This document shows positions 37,920 through 46,407 of a DNA stretch of 64,000 nt, one piece after another. The position numbers and the translations under genes are program-made. Source of the stretch: Altererythrobacter sp. CAU 1644 (GTDB lineage Bacteria > Pseudomonadota > Alphaproteobacteria > Sphingomonadales > Sphingomonadaceae). The DNA is taken from NCBI RefSeq assembly GCF_029623755.1, contig NZ_CP121106.1:2546352-2610351 (forward strand). The letters are read 5' to 3'. The notes beneath the pieces are model-generated. The model ran no database searches and had not been told where the DNA came from. It saw only the letters and a list, made by a program, of their open reading frames with translations. How positions within the stretch are numbered: position 1 is the stretch's first letter; each line of letters opens with the position of its first letter.

Positions 37920-39203
37920 ATGGCGAAATTCACTTTCAACATGCCCGACGTGGGCGAAGGCGTGGCCGAGGCGGAGATCGTCGAATGGCACGTCAAGGTC
38001 GGCGACACGGTGGCCGAGGACCAGCACCTGGTCGACGTGATGACCGACAAGGCGACGATCGACATCGAAAGCCCGGTCGAAGGCAAGGTGATCGAGGTGG
38101 CGGGTGAGCCCGGCGACACGATTTCGGTCGGAGCCATGCTGCTGGTGATCGAGGTCGAAGGCGAGGTCGAGGACGCACCCGAACCGGCACCCGCGCCCAA
38201 GGCCGAGGTCGTCGAAGAGCGGATCGAGGTCGAGACCTCGGATGCCTCCGATGCCGATGACGCGATTGCAGCCGATCCCGAACCGGAACCGCTGCCCGCA
38301 CCCACGCCGGCTCCCGAGCCGACCGCCCATGCGAAGGTTCTCGCCACACCGGCGGTGCGCAAGCGCGCCAAGGACCTCGGCATCGATTTGGCGGAGATCA
38401 AGCCCGCCGAGGACGGCCGCATCCGCCACGGCGATCTCGACCAGTTCCTCGCCTACAATTCGGCCGGCGGTTTCGCACCGGCCGGCCGCACGCGCGACGA
38501 CGAGCCGATCAAGGTCATCGGCCTGCGCAAGCGCATTGCGCAGAACATGGCCGCTGCGAAGCGCCACATCCCGCATTTCTCCTATGTCGAGGAGATGGAC
38601 GTTACCGAGCTCGAGCGCATGCGCGCACAGCTCAACGAGGGTCGTGGGAGGAAGCCCAAGCTGACCATGCTGCCGCTGCTGATCACCGCGATCTGCAAGC
38701 TCATTCCGCAATTCCCGATGATCAACGCGCGTTACGACGACGAGGGGGGCGTGGTGACGCGCCACGGCGCCGTCCATCTCGGCATGGCGACGCAGACCGA
38801 CAACGGCCTGATGGTCCCGGTGATCCGCGATGCCCAGGCCAAGAACCTGTGGCAGCTCGCCAACGATATCGGCCGCCTTGCCAATGCGGCGCGCGATGGC
38901 TCGGCCAAGTCGGACGAGCTGTCGGGATCGACCCTGACGGTGACTTCGCTCGGGCCGCTCGGCGGCGTCGCGACCACGCCGGTGATCAATCGGCCCGAGG
39001 TGGCGATCATCGGTCCCAACCGCATCATCGAACGCCCAATGTTCGTGCCTGACGGCATGGGCGGCGAGCGAATCGAGAAGCGCAAGCTGATGAATATCTC
39101 GATCAGTTGCGACCACCGCGTGGTCGATGGCTATGACGCCGCGAGCTTCATCCAGGAGCTCAAGAAACTGGTCGAAACGCCGGCGCTTTTGCTGGTCGAA
39201 TAA
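37920..39203 (+). CDS. bkdB: Branched-chain 2-oxoacid dehydrogenase E2 (dihydrolipoyl acyltransferase)
   Basis: A 427-aa acyltransferase core of the complex. One lipoyl domain has its lipoyl-lysine at K44 (VMTDKATID). An acidic Pro/Glu linker follows, then an E3-binding domain around TPAVRKRAKDLGIDLAE. The catalytic domain ends with DHRVVDGYDAASF near residue 397. ATG 37920 gives MAKFTFNMPDVGEG, a normal start; the upstream frame lies in E1 beta. It closes the three-gene operon. Confidence 0.94.
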   Translation: MAKFTFNMPDVGEGVAEAEIVEWHVKVGDTVAEDQHLVDVMTDKATIDIESPVEGKVIEVAGEPGDTISVGAMLLVIEVEGEVEDAPEPAPAPKAEVVEERIEVETSDASDADDAIAADPEPEPLPAPTPAPEPTAHAKVLATPAVRKRAKDLGIDLAEIKPAEDGRIRHGDLDQFLAYNSAGGFAPAGRTRDDEPIKVIGLRKRIAQNMAAAKRHIPHFSYVEEMDVTELERMRAQLNEGRGRKPKLTMLPLLITAICKLIPQFPMINARYDDEGGVVTRHGAVHLGMATQTDNGLMVPVIRDAQAKNLWQLANDIGRLANAARDGSAKSDELSGSTLTVTSLGPLGGVATTPVINRPEVAIIGPNRIIERPMFVPDGMGGERIEKRKLMNISISCDHRVVDGYDAASFIQELKKLVETPALLLVE

Positions 39204-39229
39204 AGTTCGATTTTTCGCGCGAAGGGCCG

Positions 39230-39258
39230 TTGACACTATGTGCGACCGGCCCTATTTG
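39230..39258 (+). promoter_or_regulatory. Sigma-70-like promoter of tRNA-Asp
   Basis: TTGACA (39230-39235), 17 bases, then TATTTG (39253-39258). The tRNA begins 21 bases after the -10 box, which fits a stable-RNA promoter. Confidence 0.65.
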
Positions 39259-39278
39259 CGCGGCTCCCAAGTGGCTGC

Positions 39279-39355
39279 GCGGGTGTAGCTCAGTTGGTTA
39301 GAGTGTCGGCCTGTCACGCCGAAGGTCGCGGGTTCGAGTCCCGTCACTCGCGCCA
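39279..39355 (+). tRNA. tRNA-Asp (GTC), with encoded CCA
   Basis: Cloverleaf with acceptor GCGGGTG/CACTCGC (one G-T), discriminator G and encoded CCA. The anticodon loop CTGTCAC has GTC (Asp). The T arm is GCGGG-TTCGAGT-CCCGT. Confidence 0.95.
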
Positions 39356-39382
39356 CTTGGGACATTTCTCCAAAAGAACTTC

Positions 39383-40447
39383 CTAGAGAAGCTGGTCGAT
39401 TTCGATCGACTGATCCTTTGCTGGCAGGCTTACCAGCATCCCATCCTTGGCCATCCTGAGGTCGCCATCGAACAACTCCGGCGCTTCGCCCATGAAGAAG
39501 CGCTCGACCAGCCGCGCGGGCGGGGCGGGCACGAGATGGTAGAGCACCAGCGTCTTGGCCCCGGCCTGCTGCGCCACACGCGCGGCATCTTCGGGCGAGG
39601 TGTGATAGTCGGGAATGTCGGCCATGATCTTGGCGCCATCGGGCTGGCCACGCTTCTGCAGCGTCGCTCCGATCTTGCCGACCATCTGCGGGTTGAGCGC
39701 CTCGTGGAACATGACGTCGGCCCCCTTGGAGAACTCTGCCAGCTCGCCTGAGTATTTCCCGTCGCCGCTGATGACCACGGTGCGCCCGCCGTATTCGATC
39801 CTGAAGGCGAAGGCATGGTCGACCGGCGCATGATCGATGCGCAGCGCGCGGATCGAGACCGTGTCGTCGCTCAGGGCGAATCCGTCGTCGACGATCTTGG
39901 CTTCTCCGCCGAAACCGCCGGGGCGTGCCACTTCGGGCCCGTGGTGGGCGATCCGAAACCCGCGGTCGATGTCATAAGCCTCGATAAAGCCGGCAACGAC
40001 ACGTTCGGTGCCCTCGGGGCCATAAATGGGGAGGGGGCTAGCGCGCCCACCGGCCATCCATGCCTGCAGCATCAGCTCGCCCAGCCCGTCGAGATGGTCG
40101 GAATGAAGATGGGTCAGAAATGCTGCGTCGAGCGACGCCATCGGAAAGCCCATCCGGCCAAGCTTGCGGATCGATCCTGAGCCAGCATCGAAGATGTAGC
40201 CCTTGCGGCCAGCCAGCACGGCGAGGCACGGGCCCGCGCGCTCGGCATCGGGCATGGGCGAACCGCTGCCACAGACATAGACATGCAGACCGTCGGGCAG
40301 GGTGGCCGAGCGATCGATTCCGACCTGCCGTTCGACCGCAGCGTTGTACACGCGCTCTCCGATCCAGCGCTGGCCGAACAGGGCGATTGCAACCACAGCC
40401 AGGAGCGTCGCTCCAAGCAACCCCAGGACGATTTTCTTCAGCGACAT
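39383..40447 (-). CDS. Membrane-anchored MBL-fold metallohydrolase
   Basis: A 354-aa protein with an N-terminal hydrophobic anchor (about residues 5-25) and a metallo-beta-lactamase fold. The metal motif HLHSDHLDG is at residues 113-121. Later ligands include SGDGKYSGELA (an Asp ligand) and YHTSPEDAA. It resembles RNase Z/arylsulfatase-type MBL enzymes, but the anchor places it outside the cytoplasm or at the membrane. ATG 40447 is used; 35 upstream codons lack character. It converges on tRNA-Asp. Substrate unknown. Confidence 0.85.
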   Translation of the reverse strand: MSLKKIVLGLLGATLLAVVAIALFGQRWIGERVYNAAVERQVGIDRSATLPDGLHVYVCGSGSPMPDAERAGPCLAVLAGRKGYIFDAGSGSIRKLGRMGFPMASLDAAFLTHLHSDHLDGLGELMLQAWMAGGRASPLPIYGPEGTERVVAGFIEAYDIDRGFRIAHHGPEVARPGGFGGEAKIVDDGFALSDDTVSIRALRIDHAPVDHAFAFRIEYGGRTVVISGDGKYSGELAEFSKGADVMFHEALNPQMVGKIGATLQKRGQPDGAKIMADIPDYHTSPEDAARVAQQAGAKTLVLYHLVPAPPARLVERFFMGEAPELFDGDLRMAKDGMLVSLPAKDQSIEIDQLL

Positions 40448-40548
40448 CGCGTATCCCCCCCACCTTGCAACATCTGATCTAGACCGCGATCCGAAGGGAA
40501 TCCACCAGCGATAGCGGTAGGCGTGACCCCGCGTCGGACCGATTTTAT

Positions 40549-40603
40549 TCAACCATCAGGTTGATTGTTTGGCGTGGCTGTGATTACTTAACCAAATGGT
40601 TGA
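40549..40603 (+). promoter_or_regulatory. Two probable ArsR-type operators
   Basis: TCAACC-atca-GGTTGA is at 40549-40564. TTAACC-aaat-GGTTGA is at 40588-40603 and overlaps the ArsR start codon at 40596. Two matching palindromes with the same four-base centre, 39 bases apart, beside an ArsR gene suggest autorepression. Confidence 0.6.
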
Positions 40604-40928
40604 GAATAGCGATCACACCGATTCGGTCTTCCGAGCCCTGGCCGATCCTACTCGGCGACAATTGCTGGAGCGCTTGGCAGGGGGCGACATGACGGTGGGC
40701 GAACTTGCGGATCCGCTGCAAATGACGCTTGCAGGCGCGTCCAAGCATATCGGCGTCCTCGTCGATGCCGGACTGGTCCGCCAGTCGAAGCGCGGGCGCG
40801 AAAAGCTCTGTTCGCTGGACCCGGCGGGATTGCTGCAAGTGCGCGATTGGGTCGAACACTACAGCGCCTTCTGGAAGACTCGTCTCGACGCTCTCGACGC
40901 AGCATTGAAGGAGGATGGCGATGACTGA
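40596..40928 (+). CDS. ArsR family transcriptional regulator
   Basis: A 110-aa winged-helix repressor. The DNA-binding region is around DPTRRQLLERLAGGDMTVGE and MTLAGASKHIGVLVDAG, the SmtB/ArsR pattern. No metal-binding CXC motif is visible, so it is a non-metal member. This type is regularly paired with an SRPBCC gene, as here (overlap of 8 bases). No ribosome site precedes the ATG, and the operator overlaps it, so the transcript may be leaderless. Confidence 0.9.
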   Translation: MVENSDHTDSVFRALADPTRRQLLERLAGGDMTVGELADPLQMTLAGASKHIGVLVDAGLVRQSKRGREKLCSLDPAGLLQVRDWVEHYSAFWKTRLDALDAALKEDGDD

Positions 40929-41451
40929 TTACGGCAAGCTGCTCGGTCCCGGGAAGCTCGAGTTCCGCCGCGAGTTCGATGCGGACATCGAGAAGGTCTG
41001 GCAATTCCTCGTCGATCCCGAGAAACGCAAGCTGTGGTTTTGCGGCGGTTCGACCGACGACCATGTCGGCGGCAAGATGGTTCTGGAATTCGATCACCGC
41101 CGACTGTCGGAAAGTCCTCCGCCGGAAAAATATGCCGACGAAGAGGTTGTCACCCACCAGTGCACCATCCTCGAATATTCTCCTCCCAACCGATTGGCAT
41201 TCAGCTGGGGCGAAAGCTCGACCTCAGAGACTAGCGAGGTAGTGATAACCTTGCAGGAGATTGGCACGGGAAGGGCACTGCTCGAACTGGTCCACAGCGA
41301 TCTCACGGGCCGCGAAATCATCGTTAGCGTCTTTGCCGGATGGCACGGCCATTTCGATCTCATGGCGGAAGTGCTCGCAGGCGGGCGCCAGACCGATTTC
41401 TGGGTCCGTGATCAACAACTGGAAGCTGAGTATTCCGAACGGATCGACTAG
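40921..41451 (+). CDS. SRPBCC (AHSA1-like) domain protein
   Basis: A 176-aa protein with a START/Bet v 1-like fold of the AHSA1 class. Characteristic pieces are FRREFDADIEKVWQFLVDPEKRKLWF at the start and EYSPPNRLAFSWG in the middle. Such proteins bind hydrophobic ligands in the cytoplasm. ATG 40921 has AAGGAGG about seven bases upstream; ATG 40915 is an alternative. Co-expressed with the ArsR gene. The ligand is unknown. Confidence 0.88.
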   Translation: MTDYGKLLGPGKLEFRREFDADIEKVWQFLVDPEKRKLWFCGGSTDDHVGGKMVLEFDHRRLSESPPPEKYADEEVVTHQCTILEYSPPNRLAFSWGESSTSETSEVVITLQEIGTGRALLELVHSDLTGREIIVSVFAGWHGHFDLMAEVLAGGRQTDFWVRDQQLEAEYSERID

Positions 41452-41672
41452 CCTGGCGGGCTCCAGCGCCCCGTCTCCATCCAGATCAGGAACCGTTTGA
41501 GGGGCAGCAGCCAGATCAGGCCAAGGACGACGTAGACCACCAGCTGGGCCCACGACGGCCAGCCCACGATCCAGTCACCGACGTAACGCGCGATCAATAT
41601 CGCGTAGACGATCAGTCCGGCGAGCAAGCTCAGGATGCCGACGGGAATTCGCCAGGTCGGTTGCTCGCGCAT
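41448..41672 (-). CDS. DUF2842 membrane protein
   Basis: A 74-aa inner-membrane protein with two hydrophobic segments and the C-terminal signature LPLKRFLIWMETGRW. DUF2842 proteins are small, alphaproteobacterial and uncharacterised. Its ATG overlaps the stop of the cyclo-ligase gene by one base (TGATG), so they are probably read together. It converges on the SRPBCC gene with four overlapping bases. Confidence 0.88.
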   Translation of the reverse strand: MREQPTWRIPVGILSLLAGLIVYAILIARYVGDWIVGWPSWAQLVVYVVLGLIWLLPLKRFLIWMETGRWSPPG

Positions 41673-42244
41673 CAGAACGGTCCGTAGAAGCGTGTGGGCG
41701 TGACTACGGCGCTTAGCGGTTGATCATGGTCCTCGATCGGAAGCGCTTCGACCAACTGGCAGTCCCACGCCATGCCGATGGCGATGGTGGCGGGATGGTC
41801 CGCCAGCCAGCGATCGTAGAACCCGCCGCCCTGGCCCAGGCGCTCACCGCGCTCGGTAAAGCCGACTAGCGGCATCAGCAGCACATCGGGCGCGATTTTG
41901 GGCGCGTCGTCAGCGGGCTGCAGGATCCGCATTGTCCCTTCGACCAGATCGCTTTCACCCAGTGGGTCGGTGTGGAGATGGAACTGCATCGGTTCGTCCA
42001 GGCGTCCGATGCGGGGCAGGGCGACCGTGTGGCCGCGCTCGTAGAAGAACTGGGTATAGGCCGTGGCGGGTGCCTCGCCCGGCATGGCGCGATAGAGCCC
42101 GATCACCGCATCGGCGGGAATCATCTCGATCAGCGCTGCGGGCGGATGGCGAAAGACCAGGCCGCGCATCGATTCGGGCAGCGATGCCGCGTGTTCCTTG
42201 CGTGCGGCGCGCAGTCTTTTGCGCAGAGTTGCCTTGTCTTCCAC
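41672..42244 (-). CDS. 5-formyltetrahydrofolate cyclo-ligase
   Basis: Converts 5-formyl-THF to 5,10-methenyl-THF with ATP. The 190-aa product has the basic KATLRKRLRAARKEH N-terminus and the signature GERLGQGGGFYDRWL. GTG 42244 is preferred over the ATG at 42283, because the upstream stretch lies in an imperfect inverted repeat (42256-42323) that looks non-coding. Its position after zapA and 6S RNA is a conserved proteobacterial arrangement. Confidence 0.88.
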   Translation of the reverse strand: MEDKATLRKRLRAARKEHAASLPESMRGLVFRHPPAALIEMIPADAVIGLYRAMPGEAPATAYTQFFYERGHTVALPRIGRLDEPMQFHLHTDPLGESDLVEGTMRILQPADDAPKIAPDVLLMPLVGFTERGERLGQGGGFYDRWLADHPATIAIGMAWDCQLVEALPIEDHDQPLSAVVTPTRFYGPF

Positions 42245-42255
42245 CGTCGCAAACA

Positions 42256-42323
42256 CCGTCCGTGTCGAGCCCAGTCGAGACACGAGTGGGCGGTTGCATC
42301 CCGACTACGCTCGCTGCGAACGG
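42256..42323. repeat. Imperfect inverted repeat, intergenic-repeat type
   Basis: The left arm starts CCGTCCGTGTCGAGCCCAGT and the right arm ends CGCTCGCTGCGAACGG. The arms match imperfectly over about 23 bases. The GTCGAG...CGAAC pattern is that of short intergenic repeats common in this group of bacteria. Its family and copy number cannot be seen from one window. Confidence 0.5.
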
Positions 42324-42353
42324 AGCCTCCTGAATAGAGTGGCGGAACCACCA

Positions 42354-42496
42354 TGGGTCGTTTGCCCGAGAAATCCTCTGACGCCTAAACGTCAGGTGGG
42401 CGCCGTTTACCCCGACCCCCCGGACGAACCAGTGGACCAAGGCAGGGACAGCTCCCTAGGATTGCTTATAGCCTCAGGGATATTCAAACGGCTCGT
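42354..42496 (-). ncRNA. ssrS: 6S RNA
   Basis: 6S RNA binds sigma-70 RNA polymerase and reduces its activity in stationary phase. Three lines support this call. The position between zapA and the cyclo-ligase gene is conserved in proteobacteria. The ends pair: CGTTTG at 42485-42490 (read on the minus strand) with CAAACG near 42359-42364, next to CCCTGAG/CTCGGG. An inner hairpin CCTTGG/CCGGGG lies beyond a central unpaired region. The GCGCCCACCTGACG segment near the 3' side resembles the alphaproteobacterial consensus as remembered. The ends are approximate by about ten bases. Confidence 0.75.
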
Positions 42497-42521
42497 GCCG
42501 GGCAGTCCCGCCGCGCGCTAT

Positions 42522-42971
42522 TTAGGAGGCCGCGGCCTTACCCTCAAGCACTTCCGCATGTTTCTCGAGCCAATCGGCGAGATCTTCGAGTGTTTCGGCC
42601 GCTTCGTCGCGCCCAGCCTGCGCTGCAATGGGCGCGGCATCGCGCAAACGGCCCAATTCCTTGGCCAGCGCGTCGCGCTCCGCCTTCATGGCATGGAGTT
42701 CGAGCCGAAGCTCGTCGAGTGCATTGGAGTCCCCGTTTGTCGGCGAGGCCGACTGGGCAGTGCCTTGCCTGCTCTTCGCCTCTTCCAACTCGTCGGCCAG
42801 GAGCAGGGCCGCAAACAGCAGGTTCTGCGCGGGTGACGGGCTGAGGTTGTCGCCAAAATTGGCCAGCTTGCCATCAATCAGCGAGGCGAGCTTGCGGACC
42901 TGGGATTCCTCTCCATCGGCACACGCAAGGCTGTAGTTCTTGCCCGCGATGGTGACGGAAACCTGGCTCAC
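42522..42971 (-). CDS. zapA: Cell division protein ZapA
   Basis: A 149-aa FtsZ-ring stabiliser. The globular head has VTIAGKNYSLACADGEE, followed by KLASLIDGKL and the AALLLADELEEA coiled-coil; a second helical tail at the end contains ADWLEKHAEVLEGK. It is longer than the 109-aa E. coli protein, as in many alphaproteobacteria. It overlaps the upstream 68-aa gene by four bases, and 6S RNA lies directly downstream, so a zapA promoter may also transcribe that RNA. Confidence 0.92.
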   Translation of the reverse strand: MSQVSVTIAGKNYSLACADGEESQVRKLASLIDGKLANFGDNLSPSPAQNLLFAALLLADELEEAKSRQGTAQSASPTNGDSNALDELRLELHAMKAERDALAKELGRLRDAAPIAAQAGRDEAAETLEDLADWLEKHAEVLEGKAAAS

Positions 42972-43174
42972 GCCTCGAGCTCCGCGATCAGCTTGTCGAG
43001 GTCGCGGATGGTCCCGGCGACCTCCTCGCGCAGCGCCTCGTGCTTGTTGACGAGGCTCATGACGTTGGGGCTGGCCGCAGCGGGATTGGCAGAAATTTTC
43101 GCGCTCGCAGCATCGATCCGGGCCAAAGCGGCCTCGATACGCGCCATCGCAGCCAGGCTACGGTCCCCCTCCAT
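42968..43174 (-). CDS. Small coiled-coil protein upstream of zapA
   Basis: A 68-aa protein made of two helices: MARIEAALARIDAASAKI and NKHEALREEVAGTIRDLDKLI. Heptad-like spacing suggests a coiled coil. It resembles the small proteins often coupled to zapA in alphaproteobacteria and may be a division-linked partner. Coupling is by ATGA. The 220 bases upstream to transketolase hold two divergent promoters and several GANTC sites but no other gene. Confidence 0.75.
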   Translation of the reverse strand: MEGDRSLAAMARIEAALARIDAASAKISANPAAASPNVMSLVNKHEALREEVAGTIRDLDKLIAELEA

Positions 43175-43394
43175 CGGGGGAAATTATCAAGAATGGCCAG
43201 CAAAGGCAAAGGTTTGAGTCACGCTGTTGATAAGTGCTGTGAGTCCGGCCCCGATACCCGACAAATGGGGACGCAAAGCGCGACTTGCTTGACCTCGCTC
43301 GCTGCCTCCGCGAAGGGTCGCCCCGCGCCGAATCGACACGCGGGCCAGCGGCGTTTCCAGCGGGTCTGCGACTACCAGCAGGAGCCATTTTCGC

Positions 43395-45374
43395 ATGAGT
43401 CTCGACACCGCCCGCCTGCAGAACATGGCGAATGCCATCCGCGCCCTGTCGATGGATGCGGTCCAGGCAGCGAATTCGGGGCATCCCGGCATGCCGATGG
43501 GGATGGCCGATGTCGCAAGCGTGCTGTGGTCGAACTATCTGAAGTTCGATCCGTCCCAACCCAAATGGGCCGACCGCGATCGCTTCGTGCTGAGCGCGGG
43601 CCATGGCTCGATGCTGATCTATAGCCTGCTCCACCTGTCCGGCTACGCGGCGCCGACGATGGACGACATCCGCAATTTCCGCCAGCTCGGCAGTCCGTGC
43701 GCGGGTCACCCGGAGAACTTCCTGCTCGAAGGTGTCGAATGCACCACCGGCCCGCTCGGCCAGGGCCTGGCGATGGCAGTCGGCATGGCGATGGCCGAAC
43801 GGCATCTCAACGCGGTGTTTGGCGACGACCTCGTCGACCATCGCACCTGGGTGGTCGCGGGCGACGGCTGCCTGATGGAAGGCATCAACCACGAGGCGAT
43901 CGGCCTTGCCGGTCACCTCAAGCTCGGCCGGATGGTCGTGCTGTGGGATGACAACAACATCACCATCGACGGCGCCACCGACCTGTCGACCAGCGAGGAC
44001 ATCAAGGCCCGCTACGCGGCGACCGGATGGCACGTAGTGAGCTGCGACGGGCATGACTTCGCCGATATCGACTGTGCGCTGGCCGAAGCGGTGGCCGATG
44101 ATCGCCCCTCGCTCGTCGCCTGCAAGACCGTGATCGGCAAGGGCGCTCCGAACAAGCAGGGCACCAGCGCCACCCATGGTGCACCGCTCGGCGCCGAGGA
44201 AATCGCCGCGGCGCGCGCGGAGCTGGGATGGGAACACGAACCCTTCGTCGTGCCGGATGAGATCCTCGCCGACTGGCGCGCTACTGGCGAGCGCGGCCGG
44301 AATGCTGCGGCCGAATGGGCCGGTCGCATCGCCTCCTCCGACCAGAAGGCCGAATTCGAACGCCGGATGGCGGGTGAACTGCCGCACGGCGATGCGATGA
44401 AGAACTACGTCGCTTCGCTGATCGCCGAACCCAAGAAGGTCGCGACCCGCAAGGCGAGCGAGATGGCGCTGGCCGAGATCAACCCGCGCCTGCCCGACAC
44501 GATCGGCGGCAGCGCCGACCTGACCGGGTCGAACAACACCAAGGCCGGCGGTATCGACGCCTTCACCGCCGACAATTACGGCGGCCGCTACGTTTATTGG
44601 GGCATCCGCGAATTCGGCATGGCCGCTGCCATGAACGGCATGGCGCTGCACGGCGGCGTGATCCCATACGGCGGTACCTTCCTGGTCTTCACCGACTATG
44701 CGCGCGGCGCGATCCGTCTGTCGGCGCTGCAGCAGGTGCGCGCGATCTACGTCATGACCCATGACAGCATCGGCCTCGGCGAGGATGGCCCGACGCACCA
44801 ACCGGTCGAGCACCTCGCTTCACTGCGAGCCATGCCCAACCTGCTGGTGATGCGACCGGCAGACGTCGTCGAAACCGCCGAATGCTGGGAAATCGCGCTC
44901 AAGCAGAGCGACCGCCCTTCGGTGCTCGCGCTCAGCCGCCAGAACCTGCCGCAGGTGCGGCTCGAGGATGCGGGCGAGAACCTGTCGGCTCGCGGCGCCT
45001 ACAAGCTCAAATCGGCCGGAGCCGACCGGAAGGTCGTGATCATGGCCACCGGTTCGGAAGTGCACCTCGCGCTAGAATGCGCCGAGCAGCTCGAAGGGCA
45101 GGGGATCGGCGTCGATGTCGTGTCGATGGTTTGCTCCGAACTGTTCGACGAGCAGGGCGATGACTATCGCCGCGAAATCATCGGTAGCGACGCGCTGCGC
45201 GTCTCGATCGAGGCCGGCACCACCTTCGGATGGGAACGCTACACCGGGATCGCTGGGCTGCGCATCGGGATCGACCGCTTCGGCGCGTCGGCCCCGGCAG
45301 AGGTCCTGTTCGAGAAATTCGGCTTCACCGCGGATCAGATTGTCCCGCAAATCATGAACAAATTGAACGGCTAA
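43395..45374 (+). CDS. tkt: Transketolase
   Basis: A 659-aa thiamine-diphosphate enzyme that links the pentose-phosphate pathway (or Calvin cycle) with glycolysis. Visible are [21 protein letters not shown], the cofactor motif GDGCLMEGI...DNN, and [19 protein letters not shown] in the pyrimidine-binding domain. ATG 43395 starts [18 protein letters not shown]. It leads tkt-gap-pgk in one direction with gaps of 15 and 10 bases, so an operon is likely. Confidence 0.97.
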   Translation: MSLDTARLQNMANAIRALSMDAVQAANSGHPGMPMGMADVASVLWSNYLKFDPSQPKWADRDRFVLSAGHGSMLIYSLLHLSGYAAPTMDDIRNFRQLGSPCAGHPENFLLEGVECTTGPLGQGLAMAVGMAMAERHLNAVFGDDLVDHRTWVVAGDGCLMEGINHEAIGLAGHLKLGRMVVLWDDNNITIDGATDLSTSEDIKARYAATGWHVVSCDGHDFADIDCALAEAVADDRPSLVACKTVIGKGAPNKQGTSATHGAPLGAEEIAAARAELGWEHEPFVVPDEILADWRATGERGRNAAAEWAGRIASSDQKAEFERRMAGELPHGDAMKNYVASLIAEPKKVATRKASEMALAEINPRLPDTIGGSADLTGSNNTKAGGIDAFTADNYGGRYVYWGIREFGMAAAMNGMALHGGVIPYGGTFLVFTDYARGAIRLSALQQVRAIYVMTHDSIGLGEDGPTHQPVEHLASLRAMPNLLVMRPADVVETAECWEIALKQSDRPSVLALSRQNLPQVRLEDAGENLSARGAYKLKSAGADRKVVIMATGSEVHLALECAEQLEGQGIGVDVVSMVCSELFDEQGDDYRREIIGSDALRVSIEAGTTFGWERYTGIAGLRIGIDRFGASAPAEVLFEKFGFTADQIVPQIMNKLNG

Positions 45375-45389
45375 TCAGGAGTTTATTTC

Positions 45390-46397
45390 ATGGCGACCAA
45401 GGTTGCGATCAACGGCTTCGGACGTATCGGGCGGCTTGTCGCGCGCGCGATTCTTGAACGAGACGACCACGATCTGGAGCTGGTTTCGATCAACGATCTG
45501 GCGGATACCAAGTCGAACGCGCTGCTGTTCCAGTATGACAGCACGCATGGCCGTTTCCCTGGCACCGTCGAGGTCGGCGATGGCTTCATCTCGGTCAACG
45601 GCAAGAAGATCGCCGTCACCAGCGAGCGCGATCCGGGCAACCTGCCGCATGCCGAACAGGGCGTCGACATTGCGCTTGAATGCACCGGCTTCTTCCAGAG
45701 CCATGATGCTGCCGAACCGCATCTGAAGGCAGGCGCCAAGCGCGTTCTGATCTCGGCCCCGGCCTCGGGCGTATCGGCGACGATTGTCTACGGCGTGAAC
45801 CACGAGACGTTGACCGCGGACGATGTGATCGTCTCCAACGCCAGCTGCACCACCAACTGCCTCTCGCCGATGGCCAAGGTGCTGCACGATACCGTCGGCA
45901 TCGAGCGTGGCTTCATGACCACGATCCACAGCTACACCAACGATCAGCGCATGCTTGATCAGATGCACAGCGACATGCGCCGTGCGCGCGGCGGTGCGCA
46001 GAACATGATCCCGACCACCACCGGCGCCGCACGCGCCGTCGGCCTGGTGCTGCCCGAGCTCAAGGGCAAGCTCGACGGTTCGTCGGTTCGCGTTCCGACC
46101 CCCAATGTCAGCCTTGTCGACCTGGTGTTCACGCCGAGCCGCGACACCAGTGCCGAAGAACTTAATGCCGCGCTCAAGGCGGCTGCCGAGGGCAAGATGA
46201 AGGGCGTGCTCGACTATACCGACCAGCCGCTCGTCAGCTCGGACTTCAACCACCACCCGGCCAGTTCGACCATCGACAGCCTCGAAACCTCGGTGATGGA
46301 AGGCAAGCTCTGCCGCGTGGTCAGCTGGTATGATAACGAGTGGGGCTTCTCCAACCGGATGATCGACACCGCCGGCGTGATGGCCGGACTGATCTGA
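45390..46397 (+). CDS. gap: Glyceraldehyde-3-phosphate dehydrogenase, type I
   Basis: A 335-aa NAD(P)-dependent dehydrogenase. The Rossmann motif is INGFGRIGR at residues 7-15, and the catalytic Cys153 lies in [12 protein letters not shown]. The SINDLAD segment after the second strand points to NAD preference. The C-terminus [14 protein letters not shown] is standard. The ribosome site AGGAG precedes the ATG. It is the middle gene of tkt-gap-pgk. Confidence 0.97.
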   Translation: MATKVAINGFGRIGRLVARAILERDDHDLELVSINDLADTKSNALLFQYDSTHGRFPGTVEVGDGFISVNGKKIAVTSERDPGNLPHAEQGVDIALECTGFFQSHDAAEPHLKAGAKRVLISAPASGVSATIVYGVNHETLTADDVIVSNASCTTNCLSPMAKVLHDTVGIERGFMTTIHSYTNDQRMLDQMHSDMRRARGGAQNMIPTTTGAARAVGLVLPELKGKLDGSSVRVPTPNVSLVDLVFTPSRDTSAEELNAALKAAAEGKMKGVLDYTDQPLVSSDFNHHPASSTIDSLETSVMEGKLCRVVSWYDNEWGFSNRMIDTAGVMAGLI

Positions 46398-46407
46398 GGA
46401 ACTGATA

